The notes: generated by a model from the sequence alone, not told the origin. Counted from the first letter of the stretch, positions 16,501 through 26,667 are shown. The stretch: DNA of 38,038 nucleotides from Chromobacterium alticapitis (GCF_002924365.1 NZ_PQWB01000030.1:1-38038), one strand, 5' to 3'. Numbers and translations are program-made.

Positions 16501-17703
16501 TTACAGTGTGATACCGGAGAGACCGGCCACGGTATTGATGTCCTTGTCGCCGCGGCCGGACAGATTGACCAGGATCACCTGGTCCTTGCCCATGGTCGGC
16601 GCGACCTTGGCCGCCCAGGCCAGCGCGTGGCTGGATTCCAAGGCCGGGATGATGCCTTCCAGGTGGCAGCAGTCATGGAAGGCGCGCAGCGCCTCGTCAT
16701 CGTTGATCGCCACGTACTCGGCGCGGCCGATGTCCTTCAGATGGCAATGCTCGGGACCGACGCCCGGGTAATCCAGGCCGGCGGAAACCGAATGGGTCTC
16801 GATGATCTGGCCGTCATCATCCTGCATCAGGTAGCTCTTGGAACCGTGCAACACGCCCACCTTGGCGCCTGCAGTGATCGGCGCGGCATGCTTGCCGCTT
16901 TCAATGCCGTGGCCGCCCGCCTCCACGCCCACCATGCGCACGCCCGGCACGTCGATATAGGGATGGAACATGCCTATGGCGTTGGAGCCGCCGCCGACGC
17001 ACGCCACCACCACATCCGGCTGCCGGCCAATCACCTCTGGCATCTGCACCTTGGCTTCTTCGCCGATCACCGACACGAAGTCGCGCACCAGCATCGGGTA
17101 AGGATGCGGGCCGGCCGCCGTGCCCAGGATGTAGAAGGTGGAGTCGACATTGGTCACCCAGTCGCGCATCGCCTCGTTCAGCGCGTCCTTCAGCGTCTTG
17201 GAGCCGGACTCCACCGGCACCACGGTGGCGCCCAGCAGCTTCATGCGGAACACGTTGGGCGACTGGCGCTTGACGTCCTCCGCCCCCATGTAAACCACGC
17301 ACTCCATGCCGTAGCGCGCGGCCACGGTGGCGGTTGCCACGCCGTGCTGGCCGGCGCCGGTTTCGGCGATCACGCGTTTCTTGCCCATGCGGCGGGCCAG
17401 CAGGGCCTGGCCTATGGCGTTGTTGATCTTGTGCGCGCCCGTGTGGTTCAGATCTTCGCGCTTCAGCCAGATCTGCGCGCCGCCCAGTTGCTCGGACCAA
17501 CGCTTGGCGTGGTAAACCGGGCTGGGGCGGCCCACGTAATGCTTGAGCTCATGATGAAACTCTTGCCAGAAAGACGGATCGGCCTTCACGCGAGCGTATT
17601 CTGCTTTCAACTGGTCCAGCGCCACCATCAAGGTTTCAGCGACGTACACGCCGCCGTAAGGGCCAAAATGGCCCTGCGCATCGGGAAAATCATACCGATC
17701 CAT
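16501..17703 (-). CDS. trpB: Tryptophan synthase beta chain
   Basis: 400 residues. PLP enzyme condensing indole with L-serine to tryptophan. PLP lysine K92 lies in [10 protein letters not shown]; the phosphate-binding GGGSNA motif ([10 protein letters not shown]) is intact. The ATG lies inside the end of trpF (14-nt overlap) with its AGGAG ribosome-binding site within trpF. The trpFBA genes sit with truA and accD rather than with trpEGDC, as in Pseudomonas. Confidence 0.98.
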   Translation of the reverse strand: MDRYDFPDAQGHFGPYGGVYVAETLMVALDQLKAEYARVKADPSFWQEFHHELKHYVGRPSPVYHAKRWSEQLGGAQIWLKREDLNHTGAHKINNAIGQALLARRMGKKRVIAETGAGQHGVATATVAARYGMECVVYMGAEDVKRQSPNVFRMKLLGATVVPVESGSKTLKDALNEAMRDWVTNVDSTFYILGTAAGPHPYPMLVRDFVSVIGEEAKVQMPEVIGRQPDVVVACVGGGSNAIGMFHPYIDVPGVRMVGVEAGGHGIESGKHAAPITAGAKVGVLHGSKSYLMQDDDGQIIETHSVSAGLDYPGVGPEHCHLKDIGRAEYVAINDDEALRAFHDCCHLEGIIPALESSHALAWAAKVAPTMGKDQVILVNLSGRGDKDINTVAGLSGITL

Positions 17704-18310
17704 GTCTTGCTCCTGATATGAAGGCCGCCATTCTGGCGGCGTCTTTGATTCCTTTGGCCATCTCCACTCCGCTGGAGACGTCCACCGCCGCCGGCCTAAC
17801 CCGGCGCACGGCTTCCACTATGTTCTGTTCGTCCAGGCCGCCGGACAAAATCAACGGCAAGGGCAGATTCTCGGGCAATAGCGTCCAGTCAAACGTCGCG
17901 CCGGTGCCGCCGTGCGCCCCTTCGACAAAAGCATCGGTCAACAGGCCACGCGCATCCGGATAAGCCGCGGCCAATTGCCGCAGATCGACGCCGGGCTTCA
18001 CCCGCACCGCCTTCAGATACGGCCGGCCAAACGCGCGGCAGAATTCCGCGCACTCCTCGCCGTGAAACTGCAGCGCGTCGATGGCGCAGCCCGCCAGCAC
18101 CTGCTCCACCCACTCGCGCGCCGGATTGACGAACAGGGCCACCACGGTGACGAAGGGCGGCAAGGCCGCGATCACCGCGCGCGCCTGCGCGATGGACACA
18201 TTGCGCGGGCTCTTGTCGTAAAAAACCAGGCCGATGGCGTCCGCGCCCAGCTTGGCAGCCTCCGCGCCGTCCTCCGGCCGCGTGATGCCGCAAATCTTGA
18301 TCCTGACCAT
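17690..18310 (-). CDS. trpF: Phosphoribosylanthranilate isomerase
   Basis: 206 residues. Catalyses the Amadori rearrangement of phosphoribosylanthranilate in tryptophan synthesis. The N-terminus [14 protein letters not shown] contains the catalytic Cys of KICGIT, and DVSSGVE near the C-terminus forms the phosphate site. ATG 18310 has GGAG seven nt upstream; longer in-frame starts run into the end of truA and are not needed. It starts 13 nt after the truA stop and overlaps trpB. Confidence 0.95.
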   Translation of the reverse strand: MVRIKICGITRPEDGAEAAKLGADAIGLVFYDKSPRNVSIAQARAVIAALPPFVTVVALFVNPAREWVEQVLAGCAIDALQFHGEECAEFCRAFGRPYLKAVRVKPGVDLRQLAAAYPDARGLLTDAFVEGAHGGTGATFDWTLLPENLPLPLILSGGLDEQNIVEAVRRVRPAAVDVSSGVEMAKGIKDAARMAAFISGARHGSV

Positions 18311-18323
18311 TCGCACTCTCCGC

Positions 18324-19112
18324 TCAGCGCAGCCGCAAACGGCCCGCATCACAAAGCGAGGGCAGGCCGAACGACTCCGGATAGCCGACGCCGGTCAGAT
18401 ACAGCCCGTCCGGCATGAAGGTGGGCGGCGCGCTGGTGCGGTCTTTCGCGTCCAGCAGCGTCCGCATGCCGGCAGCGCCCAACGCGCCCTTGCCGACATA
18501 CAGCAGCGCGCCAACCAGATTGCGCACCATATGGTGCAAAAAGGCATCCGCGGTCAGATCGAAGCGGATCAAACCGCCATCCTCCACGATGTCCAGCCGC
18601 TGCAAATCCTTGACCGGCGATTTGGCCTGGCATTCGGACGCGCGGAAACTGGAAAAATCATGGCGGCCCAGCAGGCACGCCGCCGCCTCGCGCATCGCCT
18701 CGACGTTCAAATCCTGATGATACCAACCCACCTTGCCCGCCAGCAGACAGGAACGCACCGGGTGGGTCAGCAGAAAATAGCTGTAGCTGCGGGAAAAAGC
18801 GGAAAAGCGCGCATGAAAATCGGTCTCGACTTCGCGCGCCCACACCACGGCGATCTCAGGCGGCAGCAGCGCGTTCACGCCGCGCACCCAGGCGTTCAAC
18901 GGGCGGCTGGCCTCGGTGTCGAAATGCGCCACTTGCATCGCGGCATGCACGCCGGCGTCGGTGCGGCCGGCCGCATGGGTGGCCACGCTGCGATTGCCGG
19001 CTATCTGTCCCAGCGCCCGATTCAAAATATCCTGTACGGTATTGCCGTGCGGCTGACTCTGCCAGCCGGCGAACGCCCGACCGTCATACTCGATGCCGAG
19101 CGCGATTCTCAT
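18324..19112 (-). CDS. truA: tRNA pseudouridine(38-40) synthase
   Basis: 262 residues. Converts uridines 38-40 of the tRNA anticodon arm to pseudouridine. The catalytic Asp is D52 in [11 protein letters not shown]; the N-terminal [11 protein letters not shown] is standard. An in-frame GTG two codons upstream is possible, but the ATG gives the family N-terminus. It is the first gene of the truA-trpFBA-accD unit; the terminator after the upstream fimV lies 100 nt away, so its promoter is in 19113-19211. Confidence 0.96.
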   Translation of the reverse strand: MRIALGIEYDGRAFAGWQSQPHGNTVQDILNRALGQIAGNRSVATHAAGRTDAGVHAAMQVAHFDTEASRPLNAWVRGVNALLPPEIAVVWAREVETDFHARFSAFSRSYSYFLLTHPVRSCLLAGKVGWYHQDLNVEAMREAAACLLGRHDFSSFRASECQAKSPVKDLQRLDIVEDGGLIRFDLTADAFLHHMVRNLVGALLYVGKGALGAAGMRTLLDAKDRTSAPPTFMPDGLYLTGVGYPESFGLPSLCDAGRLRLR

Positions 19113-19211
19113 ACCCACTCATCCATTCATCCGGCGGCCACGCGCTCACGCGACCGCAAAACCCCCACTTTATCCTATCCAGCCCGGTTTGCGCCACGCC
19201 CAAGGCCGCAG

Positions 19212-19247
19212 AAAAACGAATGGCACCGCCCTGCGGGCCGGTGCCAT
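19212..19247 (-). terminator. Terminator of the downstream fimV gene
   Basis: A 9-bp stem (19220-19228 with 19239-19247) is extended by an inner 3-bp stem. On the - strand it is followed by TCG and five T residues. It begins 26 nt after the fimV stop at 19273. Confidence 0.85.
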
Positions 19248-19272
19248 CTTCATGCGGATGCGCCGCAAACGC

Positions 19273-21672
19273 CTATCTGCCGTGCTGCGCCTCGCGTATC
19301 AGCGTTTCCGCCGTTTCCTTGTCGCCCATTTCCATATACAGCTTGGCCAGCTCCATTTTCTCCTGATCGACCTCCTCAGGCGCGGCTGGGGCGGCATAAG
19401 CCGCGCCCGCCTCCTCCACCGCCTCGTCCGGCGCACGGGCGGCCACGATGGGTTCCATCACCCCCACGCCGGGGCGCGAGGAGGCAGCGGGAGCCGGCGC
19501 CGCGTCGAACAAGGGATGGCCGGGAACCGTCGCCCGCCCCAGCTCGCTCACGCGCTGCCACATCGTACTGTCCTTGTTGAACATGCCCTTGGCCGCCATC
19601 GCCTCCTGCAGGAATTCATCCTTGTCCGGCTTGGCCGCCAGCACTTCCAGCAATTTGAAGCGCAAATCCTGCCGCATCGGCTCCTTGTCCAGGCCATCGC
19701 GCAGGATGACCACCGCCTGGTCGCCGCGGCCGTAAGCCAGATAGACCTCGGCCTCCGCCATCACATCCACCGTGCCCAGATCTATGCCGCCATCCTCCTT
19801 CTTCAGCGAGCTCATCAGACTGGCCAGCGGACCCAGCGCCGGCTTGGTCGGCACGCCGCCCTCGTCCGCGGCCAGCGCCTCCTGCTCCTTGCGCAGCCGC
19901 TTGCGCCTCATCAGCAACAAAGCGATCAAACCTATCGCAGCCGTCGTCCCGCCCAGCGCCATCGCCACATCGTGGTCGGTCAGCACGGCCATCGCGTCAT
20001 CCATGACGCTTTCGGCCGCGGGCTTCGGCGTCGGCATCGCCGCCGGTTGCGCGGGCGCTGGCTTGGGTTTGGGCGTGACTGGCGCCGCTTGCGGCATATG
20101 CTGATTGGCGGCGGCTATCGCATTCGACATCGAAGCCAAGGCCTTGGACTCGTGCGGAGGCTTGGCCAGCGCCGGAGCCGGCTCCGCGCGCGCGCCGGAC
20201 TGAGCCGCCGATGCGGCCTGCGGCGCGGGCGCCGCGGCAGGCTGGACTTTCGCGGCGACCGGCGCCGACGATTGCGCCTGCGGCTTGGCCTGGACCTTGC
20301 CCTGCTGGATGACGCGGATCTGCTCTTCCAACGCGCGGGTGCGCTGTTCGGTTTCCTTCAGCGCCTTGTCCTGCTGTTGCAGCGTATCCCGCATCTTGCG
20401 CTCAGCCGCCAGGGCCGCAGGCGACGAGGCCGGATGCGGCGGCTGCGCGGCGACCGCTGGTTTGGCCGCGCTGCTTGCCGCGGGCTTGGCCGGCGCGGGC
20501 TGCTTGCCTGCCAGATCCGCCTGCCGCCCATCGGCCAGCAGCTTGGCCATGCCGCCCTTGTCCGATGCCGGCGCGGAGGCCGAGGGCTTGGCCGCGTCCT
20601 GCCGCGGCGCCGGCTCCCGCATTTTCCAATTCGCCGGATAATGCAAATCGACGCCAGCCAACAGCTTGTTGGCGTTCCCGCCGATGAATGCGCCTGGATT
20701 GTCATGCAACAGGCGAGCCGCGACATCCTCGCCCCGTTCATGGCCGCGCATGCGCGCGGCGATGCCTGACAACGTATCGCCCTGCGCCACCTTGTAGGAT
20801 TTGCCCACTTCATCCGCGCGCGCCGCAGGGGCGGGCTGCGATACCGGCGCCGCAGCGACAGAGGGCGCAACGGCGCCCTCCAGCGTCAACACATAGCTTT
20901 TTTGCGCCTTGACGTTGCCGGCTGCCACTTCCACGCGAAACGCCAACCGCGGCGTGGTGATAGGCAAGGAGGACGCCAGCAAGAGCATGCGGCGGCCATC
21001 GATGGAGCGGTCCAACTGATGGGAAATGGACGCCACCTGGCGCAATTGTTCCTTGACCTGTCCGCTCTGCGCGGTGTCGGCAAGGATGGAAACCTGCAAT
21101 TGTTCGGCCTTGTCGAAAGCGCCGCCCAGCAAGGGAAGCTCCGCCATCAGCGGCTCGCCCAGGCGCGAGCTGACGCGCAAATCGCCCAGACCGGATCCAT
21201 CCAGCCGCGAGCCTTGATCCGGCGTGGCCGCGTGGCGCTTGCCATCGTCGCCTTCCGGTTGCGGGGCTTTGCGGCGCGGGCCATCCCGCTTGTAATCGAC
21301 CTCGAACTCGCGCACCAGCCGGCCGTCCGGCCATCCGATTTCAACCGCGAAACGCAGCAAGGGCTCGCTGAATGCGGCCGGCCCGCTGACCTGCACCTTC
21401 TGCAGACGGCCGCCGGCATCCCTAACCAAAGTGAACTTCAATGCGGAAGCCGATCCGCTATAAGGCGACAACAGGGGATAGTTATTGCGGTCGGCCAGAT
21501 CCGCCTGGGCAAAATTCCGGATATCCTCGTTGACCACCGGAATCTCTGCGGAGAACGCCTCCCCATCCGCCGACAACACGCGAATGGCGCCGAGGCCAGC
21601 CCATGCCGCGGCGCCAGTTCCCATTCCTGCCAGCAGCAGAGCCAAACTTGCCATGCGTAAGTTTGCAGCCAT
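19273..21672 (-). CDS. FimV/HubP-family pilus and polarity protein, copy 1
   Basis: 799 residues. FimV/HubP proteins are inner-membrane peptidoglycan-binding hubs controlling type IV pili, twitching and polar localisation. Layout: signal peptide (1-24, ending AWA), FimV N-terminal region beginning GLGAIRVLSADGE, and a LysM domain with YKVAQGDTLSGIAARM. Then come a coiled coil (KALKETEQRTRALEEQIRV), long Ala/Pro/Lys linkers, one membrane segment (TTAAIGLIALLLMRRKR) and an acidic cytoplasmic part. It ends with the FimV C-terminal motif ELAKLYMEMGDKETAETLIREA. It stops almost directly after that motif, where the other copy continues. The N-terminal domain is unusually long before LysM. It is transcribed separately from the other fimV. 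Confidence 0.88.
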   Translation of the reverse strand: MAANLRMASLALLLAGMGTGAAAWAGLGAIRVLSADGEAFSAEIPVVNEDIRNFAQADLADRNNYPLLSPYSGSASALKFTLVRDAGGRLQKVQVSGPAAFSEPLLRFAVEIGWPDGRLVREFEVDYKRDGPRRKAPQPEGDDGKRHAATPDQGSRLDGSGLGDLRVSSRLGEPLMAELPLLGGAFDKAEQLQVSILADTAQSGQVKEQLRQVASISHQLDRSIDGRRMLLLASSLPITTPRLAFRVEVAAGNVKAQKSYVLTLEGAVAPSVAAAPVSQPAPAARADEVGKSYKVAQGDTLSGIAARMRGHERGEDVAARLLHDNPGAFIGGNANKLLAGVDLHYPANWKMREPAPRQDAAKPSASAPASDKGGMAKLLADGRQADLAGKQPAPAKPAASSAAKPAVAAQPPHPASSPAALAAERKMRDTLQQQDKALKETEQRTRALEEQIRVIQQGKVQAKPQAQSSAPVAAKVQPAAAPAPQAASAAQSGARAEPAPALAKPPHESKALASMSNAIAAANQHMPQAAPVTPKPKPAPAQPAAMPTPKPAAESVMDDAMAVLTDHDVAMALGGTTAAIGLIALLLMRRKRLRKEQEALAADEGGVPTKPALGPLASLMSSLKKEDGGIDLGTVDVMAEAEVYLAYGRGDQAVVILRDGLDKEPMRQDLRFKLLEVLAAKPDKDEFLQEAMAAKGMFNKDSTMWQRVSELGRATVPGHPLFDAAPAPAASSRPGVGVMEPIVAARAPDEAVEEAGAAYAAPAAPEEVDQEKMELAKLYMEMGDKETAETLIREAQHGR

Positions 21673-21777
21673 CTTGGACGTCCCAGCCTTTATCTTTCAA
21701 TTTCCCGATCGAGCGCGCGCCACCCGCCCCCTGCGCCGCGATGGACTTTACGCCCGCCGCGGCGAATATCGCCTGCA

Positions 21778-21807
21778 ATTAAACCTTATAGCCGTTTCGA
21801 TTGGCAA
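21778..21807 (-). promoter_or_regulatory. Putative sigma-70 promoter of fimV copy 1
   Basis: On the - strand TTGCCA (21802-21807), 18 nt, then TTTAAT (21778-21783): each box matches consensus at five of six positions. Predicted transcript start is about 21771, giving a ~100-nt untranslated leader. The rest of the 370-bp gap up to the other fimV stop holds an A/T-rich block near 21830-21860 and a terminator; I see no gene. Confidence 0.55.
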
Positions 21808-21979
21808 TCCCGACGGCACATTGAATTACTCAAGCATCAATAATAAAAATAGGCATAAAAAACGACATCGCAAAACCGGCGGGCCGAAATGAAACACCAG
21901 GACTCGCCGATGCCCCACGAGTCCATTCCGACAGTCCCGCATTTTGCCGGGCTCAGCGAAACATCCTGCCGATGTCATG

Positions 21980-22020
21980 AAAAAAGGCTGCCCGCGCCGG
22001 TTCGGCGGGGACAGCCTTTT
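21980..22020 (-). terminator. Terminator of fimV copy 2
   Basis: AAAAGGCTG (21982-21990) pairs with CAGCCTTTT (22012-22020), and inner GC-rich segments add pairs. On the - strand the stem ends in a run of T. It lies 22 nt after the fimV stop and is near-symmetric, so it may also work on the other strand. Confidence 0.88.
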
Positions 22021-22042
22021 CCCATTGCGAACGCTCCCGCGC

Positions 22043-24265
22043 TCAAACGCTGATTTTATCGAACAAGGCCTGCGCCTCATCTTTCAGCGAACCCTGCGCC
22101 TCGCTCAGCAAATCCTGCAATACCTCGCGCGCGCCCTCTCGGTCGCCCATGTCCAGATACACCTTGGCCAAGTCGAGCTTGGTTGAGAGCGGATCGTCCA
22201 GCACCGACATGCCTTCCGCCTGCGGAGCCGCCGCGCTGGCCGGCTGCGGCGTTTCCGCCATCATGTCGGCGTACAGCGATTCCAGCCCGCCTGCGGACTC
22301 CTCGACAGGCTTGGCCTCCTCGACCAGCGCGGAGTCGAGGTTGAAGTCGAAATCCAGAAGATTGCCATCTGCCGGCACAGGCGGCGGTGCGGCCGCCGCG
22401 GGCTCTTCGGGCAGCATGGACTCCAAGTCGAAATCCAGCACGTTGGGCTCTGCCGGCTTAGCTGGAGCCTCGGTCGGCAAATCGAATAACGCGGCCAACG
22501 GGTCAGCCTCTTCCATTTCCACCGCCGAAGCGGCTTCAGACAAAGGCTCCGCCTCTATCATCGAGCCTTCTTCGCCGAACAACTCCTTGTCCAGATCGAT
22601 CAGATCGTCGCCCCGAGCCGCCCCCGACAGCGCCGGCATGGACTCTTCCCCCGACTGATACAGCGGATTGTCCGGGTCGATGGCGCGCCCCAACGTCACC
22701 GTTTTGGCCCACATCACGCCGCGCCCATCGAAAGCCGCCTGCATTTCCCTGGCCAGGCGCTCGAAATTCGCCGTGTCGGGACGCGCCGCATACACCTCCA
22801 TCAACTTCATCCGGACCTCATGCCGCGACGGATCCTTCAGCAGCGCGTCCTTGAGGATTTCCTCCGCCTGCTGATCGCGGCCGTAGGCGATATACACCTC
22901 TGCCTCCGCCACCGGGTCCACCTCCGCCGCGTCTATCGCGCCGGCGGCCTGAGTGAAATTGCTCATGAAAGAGTGCGATCCGGCCACCGTATTGGGACCA
23001 TGCCCAGTGACGGTGGCGCGTCCCAGCGTCGCACTGCCGCTGGCATCCAACCCTGCCGACTTGCGCCTCCGGGCCACCATGATGCCCAACAGACCCAGCA
23101 AGCCTGTCACCGCCACGCCGCCACCAATCAGCGGCAGGTAGTCCATGATCCGCGCCATCAGCGAAGGCTGGGGCGGAGGCGGCGGCGGAGCGACATGCGC
23201 CGGCTTGTGCTTGACGACAGGGCGAGCCAATTCCACCGGTTTCAAAGCCTGCGCCGCGCTGGCCGGCATGGGCGCGGCAGCCGGAGCGGAAGCAATCTTG
23301 GCTGGAGGCAGCAGACCCGCCGTCTGCAAGGCCTTCAATTGCTGCTCCAGCGCGGCGATGCGCGCGGTGGCGTCCTGCAACGCCTTTTCTCTGGCGTTGA
23401 TCTGCTGCTGCAGATCATTGAGTTTCACGCTGTCGCCGGCATCGCCGGGCGCCAGTTTGAGCACGTCTCCGCCCTTGCCCGCCGGCTGCATGGCCTGGGG
23501 CTGCGATGGGGCCGCCGCTGGCGCGGACGGCAGGGGGCCCAGAATGCTGCTCGCCTGCTCTGCCGTGACCGCCTTGATCTTGCGCGGCGAGGGCACCGTC
23601 AGCACGGAACCCGCCTTGGGATGATTGATGTCGGCCGGATCGAAGGCGTCCGGATTGGCCAAGGCCAGCGCCGCCATGGCTTGACGCAGGCTGGCGCCGC
23701 GCGGTTTCACCTTTTGCGCCAGCGCGCGCAAAGTCGCGCCCTGTTTTACGCGCAACTCGGCCGGAGCCGCCTGCGCGGGTTTCGCCGCGGGCGCGGCCTT
23801 GTAGCGGGATGCCTGATCGCTGTCCGCGTAGCTGGGCGCATCCTGCACGATGCTCTGGCCACCGGGCGTGTAATTGGCCGGGTCAAGCAGCACGGTGTAC
23901 TCGCGCACCGAGCGGCCGGAAGGCGCCTTGGCTTCCACGACGAAGCGCAGATACGGATCATTGATGGGCCGCGTGGAGCTGACGCGTATGGTCGCGCCCT
24001 TGGCGCCCGGATTCAACGCGAAACGCAGCGTCGACAGCGCGGAAGCATAGTCGACGTTCAGCGCCTGAAACGTTTCCATGCTGGCCAGCCCCACTCTGAC
24101 CGCGTCCATTTCCCCAGGCACCAGCCCGGTCATTTCGATGTCCGCCTTCAGAAGCTCCCCCAGATTGGAGCGAACATTAATCTTCCCCAATCCGGCCCAG
24201 GCGCACGCGGAATACGCCAGACCGATCAAAAGCATGCCAAGCTTGAGTTTTCGCTGATTTCTCAC
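22043..24265 (-). CDS. fimV: FimV/HubP-family pilus and polarity protein, copy 2
   Basis: 740 residues with complete FimV architecture. It has a signal peptide (to AWA), an N-terminal domain starting GLGKINVRSNLGELLKAD, and a LysM-type domain (LRVKQGATLRALAQKV) followed by ALALANPDAFDPADINHPKAGSVL. A coiled coil (LNDLQQQINAREKALQDAT) precedes one membrane segment (YLPLIGGGVAVTGLLGLLGIMV). A strongly acidic cytoplasmic region with tetratricopeptide-like repeats ends in LAKVYLDMGDREGAREVLQDLL. The start is GTG, supported by GGAAGG six nt upstream. Position next to asd/usg and before truA is that of fimV in Pseudomonas, so this is the likelier orthologue. It shares domain order and the AGLG start with copy 1 but little linker sequence. 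Confidence 0.92.
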   Translation of the reverse strand: MRNQRKLKLGMLLIGLAYSACAWAGLGKINVRSNLGELLKADIEMTGLVPGEMDAVRVGLASMETFQALNVDYASALSTLRFALNPGAKGATIRVSSTRPINDPYLRFVVEAKAPSGRSVREYTVLLDPANYTPGGQSIVQDAPSYADSDQASRYKAAPAAKPAQAAPAELRVKQGATLRALAQKVKPRGASLRQAMAALALANPDAFDPADINHPKAGSVLTVPSPRKIKAVTAEQASSILGPLPSAPAAAPSQPQAMQPAGKGGDVLKLAPGDAGDSVKLNDLQQQINAREKALQDATARIAALEQQLKALQTAGLLPPAKIASAPAAAPMPASAAQALKPVELARPVVKHKPAHVAPPPPPPQPSLMARIMDYLPLIGGGVAVTGLLGLLGIMVARRRKSAGLDASGSATLGRATVTGHGPNTVAGSHSFMSNFTQAAGAIDAAEVDPVAEAEVYIAYGRDQQAEEILKDALLKDPSRHEVRMKLMEVYAARPDTANFERLAREMQAAFDGRGVMWAKTVTLGRAIDPDNPLYQSGEESMPALSGAARGDDLIDLDKELFGEEGSMIEAEPLSEAASAVEMEEADPLAALFDLPTEAPAKPAEPNVLDFDLESMLPEEPAAAAPPPVPADGNLLDFDFNLDSALVEEAKPVEESAGGLESLYADMMAETPQPASAAAPQAEGMSVLDDPLSTKLDLAKVYLDMGDREGAREVLQDLLSEAQGSLKDEAQALFDKISV

Positions 24266-24414
24266 TGTCTACCTTCCGGCATTGTCGCATTTATGTTGAT
24301 TTTTTTAGCGCGAGCCCGCCTCCGGGATGGCGGGCAACTGCTGCAATCTTAGGCCTTGACGGGGCGTTTAGCCAGATGTCACAAGCGCCGCGCACCGCGC
24401 CCGTCCGGCCATTG

Positions 24415-25425
24415 TCACATCAGCGAGCTCTGTCCGGCCAAAATTTCCGCGATGCGCACGCAATGGATGGCGGCGCCAGCCTTCACATTGTCGGCCGAGA
24501 TCCACAAGCTTAGCACGTTGCCATGGCGACGCAGGCGGCTGATCCAGACCCCTTCGTTGCCGGTGGCCTCCATCGGCGAGACATAGCCGCCGTGCTGCTC
24601 GCGCCCCACCACTTGCAATCCTGCGGCCTTGAGGCGGTTTTGCGCTTGCTCGAGGTCAAACTCCTTATGCAACTCGACTTGAACCGCCCAAGAGTGGCCG
24701 AAAAACACCGGCACGCGCGCGCAAGTCACTTCCAGCTGCTCGGGCTTCAACTTCAGCAAGCGCGCGGTTTCGTCGCGCACCGAGCGTTCCTCTTCCGAGT
24801 CGCCGTTGTCGTCCAGCTCGCCGATTTGCGGCAGCACATTGAAGGCGATGCGCTTGGGAAAGACATTGACTTCTGCCTCGCGCTGCGAAAACAGCGCGGT
24901 GGTTTGGTCCGCCATTTCTTCCATCGCCTGCTGGCCGCTGCCGGACACCGCCTGGTAAGTCGCTACGGTCACGCGCGCGACGCCCAGCGGCAACAGCGGA
25001 GCCAGCGCCAGCGCCAGCGGCGTCGCCGTGCAATTAGGCACAGCCACCAGCGGCGCGCGGCCCAGGTCTTCCAGGTCAGCGGCGTTGATGGCCGGCGCCA
25101 CCAGCGGCACGCCGGCCGCGTTGCGGAAGGCGGAACTGAAATCCACCACCGACGCGCCGGCGTCGCGCGCCTGCGGCACGTATTCGCGCGCGATGTCGCC
25201 GCCGGCGGCGAAGATGGCCAGGCCGACGTTCTCAAAATTGAACTCGTCCACCGGATGCACGTCCAGCTCCAGATTGCCCAGCGACACGGTGCTGCCGTCC
25301 TGCTCGGCGCTGTCCACCGCGAACACGCGGGCGGCCGGGAAGTTGCGTTCGGCCAGCAGTTCCAGCACGGCCTGACCCACCAGGCTGGTGGCGCCCACGA
25401 CGGCGATTTGCAGAGAAGTCGACAT
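24415..25425 (-). CDS. usg: Aspartate-semialdehyde dehydrogenase homologue (USG-1 type)
   Basis: 336 residues, similar to aspartate-semialdehyde dehydrogenase but of the subtype called usg-1 in other proteobacteria. Nucleotide-binding start GATSLVGQ. Catalytic residues look present: C132 in PNCTATP, Gln in YQAVSGSG, and Arg and His in CARVPVFFGHS. Whether it makes aspartate semialdehyde is uncertain because a canonical Asd is encoded immediately upstream. ATG 25425 has AGGA upstream and MSTSLQIAVVGAT as N-terminus. A terminator separates it from asd. A 7-bp GC hairpin at 24314-24335, without a U-tract, lies downstream before fimV. Confidence 0.88.
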   Translation of the reverse strand: MSTSLQIAVVGATSLVGQAVLELLAERNFPAARVFAVDSAEQDGSTVSLGNLELDVHPVDEFNFENVGLAIFAAGGDIAREYVPQARDAGASVVDFSSAFRNAAGVPLVAPAINAADLEDLGRAPLVAVPNCTATPLALALAPLLPLGVARVTVATYQAVSGSGQQAMEEMADQTTALFSQREAEVNVFPKRIAFNVLPQIGELDDNGDSEEERSVRDETARLLKLKPEQLEVTCARVPVFFGHSWAVQVELHKEFDLEQAQNRLKAAGLQVVGREQHGGYVSPMEATGNEGVWISRLRRHGNVLSLWISADNVKAGAAIHCVRIAEILAGQSSLM

Positions 25426-25485
25426 ATTCGGTATTCCTGTTGTTACGGCACGCCCGCAGCATACGCGCAAGGCGGCGTTCAATGC

Positions 25486-25506
25486 AAAAAGGGCACCGAA
25501 GTGCCC
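25486..25506 (-). terminator. Terminator of asd with UUCG loop
   Basis: GGGCAC (25491-25496) pairs with GTGCCC (25501-25506). Read on the - strand, the loop is UUCG, an extra-stable tetraloop, followed by five T residues. It lies in the 135-bp gap between asd and usg. Confidence 0.9.
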
Positions 25507-25560
25507 TTGAGTTCTTCAGACCCGACAGCGCCGGGTCCAGGCTAGGCGCCATTCTACCCG

Positions 25561-26667
25561 TCAGCGCTCGATCAGGATACGCAGCATGCGGCGCAGCGGT
25601 TCGGCGGCGCCCCACAGCAGCTGGTCGCCAATCACGAAGGCGGACAGGTATTCGCCGCCCATATTCAGCTTGCGCACGCGGCCGACGCCCACTTCCAGCC
25701 CGCCGGTGATCGTAGCCGGGGTCAGCTCCTTGACCGAAATCTCGCGCTCGTTCGGCACCCACTTCACCCAGTCGTTGCCGGACTTGATGATGGCTTCGAT
25801 TTCTTCCAGCGGCAGATCCTTCTTCAGCTTCACGGTCAAAGCGAGGCTATGGCAGCGCATGGCGCCGATGCGCACGCACAGGCCGTCCACCGGAATCACG
25901 CTGGCGGTGCCGAGAATCTTGTTGACCTCGGCCTGGCCCTTCCACTCTTCCTTGGATTGGCCGTTGTCCAGCTGCTTGTCTATCCACGGAATCAGGCCGC
26001 CGGCCAGCGGCGCCCCAAAGTATTCGGTCGGCACGTCTTCGCGAATGGCCTTGGCCACCTTGCGGTCTATGTCCAGGATGGCCGACGACGGCGTGGCCAG
26101 CTCATTCGCGACGGTCGCATGAATGGCGCCCATGCCCTTCAGCAGCTCTCGCATATGGTTCGCGCCGCCGCCCGACGCCGCCTGGTAAGTCATGGAAGAC
26201 ACCCAGTCGACCAGGCCTTCGCGGAACAGGCCGTTCATGCCCATCAGCATGATGGAGTTGGTGCAATTGCCGCCGATGAAGTCTTTGACGCCGTTGGCCA
26301 GACCCTGGTCGATCAGCCCGCGGTTGACCGGATCCAGAATGATGATGGAGTCGTCCTGCATGCGCAGCGTGGAGGCGGCATCAATCCAGTAGCCCTTCCA
26401 GCCGGCGGCGCGCAGCTTGCCGTACACATCGGTGGTGTAATCGCCGCCCTGGCAGGTGACGATCACATCCATCGCCTTCAATTCGTCGATATCGCCGGCG
26501 TCTTTCAGCGGCGGCACATCGCGGCCGATGTCCGGCGCCTTGCCGCCGACGTTGGAAGTGGTGAAGAACACCGGTTCGTCGATGACGGAGAAATCGTTTT
26601 CCTCGCGCATGCGCTGCATCAGCACGGAGCCAACCATGCCGCGCCAGCCTACAAAGCCTACTCTCAC
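25561..26667 (-). CDS. asd: Aspartate-semialdehyde dehydrogenase
   Basis: 368 residues, the Gram-negative type. Reduces aspartyl phosphate to aspartate semialdehyde for lysine/diaminopimelate, threonine and methionine synthesis. [17 protein letters not shown] binds NADPH; the catalytic cysteine is C135 in GGNCTNS; the catalytic His is expected in [12 protein letters not shown]. The start is GTG (26665-26667) with GGGAG seven nt upstream. It has its own terminator downstream; the promoter must lie in the long region upstream. Confidence 0.97.
   Translation of the reverse strand: MRVGFVGWRGMVGSVLMQRMREENDFSVIDEPVFFTTSNVGGKAPDIGRDVPPLKDAGDIDELKAMDVIVTCQGGDYTTDVYGKLRAAGWKGYWIDAASTLRMQDDSIIILDPVNRGLIDQGLANGVKDFIGGNCTNSIMLMGMNGLFREGLVDWVSSMTYQAASGGGANHMRELLKGMGAIHATVANELATPSSAILDIDRKVAKAIREDVPTEYFGAPLAGGLIPWIDKQLDNGQSKEEWKGQAEVNKILGTASVIPVDGLCVRIGAMRCHSLALTVKLKKDLPLEEIEAIIKSGNDWVKWVPNEREISVKELTPATITGGLEVGVGRVRKLNMGGEYLSAFVIGDQLLWGAAEPLRRMLRILIER

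Noticed and set aside
24314-24335. 7-bp GC hairpin as usg terminator
   Set aside because: On the - strand it is followed by an A-run, not a U-run, so it is not a standard terminator.
19093-24352. Long + strand open frames (558 and 510 codons) opposite the fimV genes
   Set aside because: They are Arg/His/Gln-rich, lack domains and mirror the GC-rich codon pattern of the fimV genes, which have clear domains.
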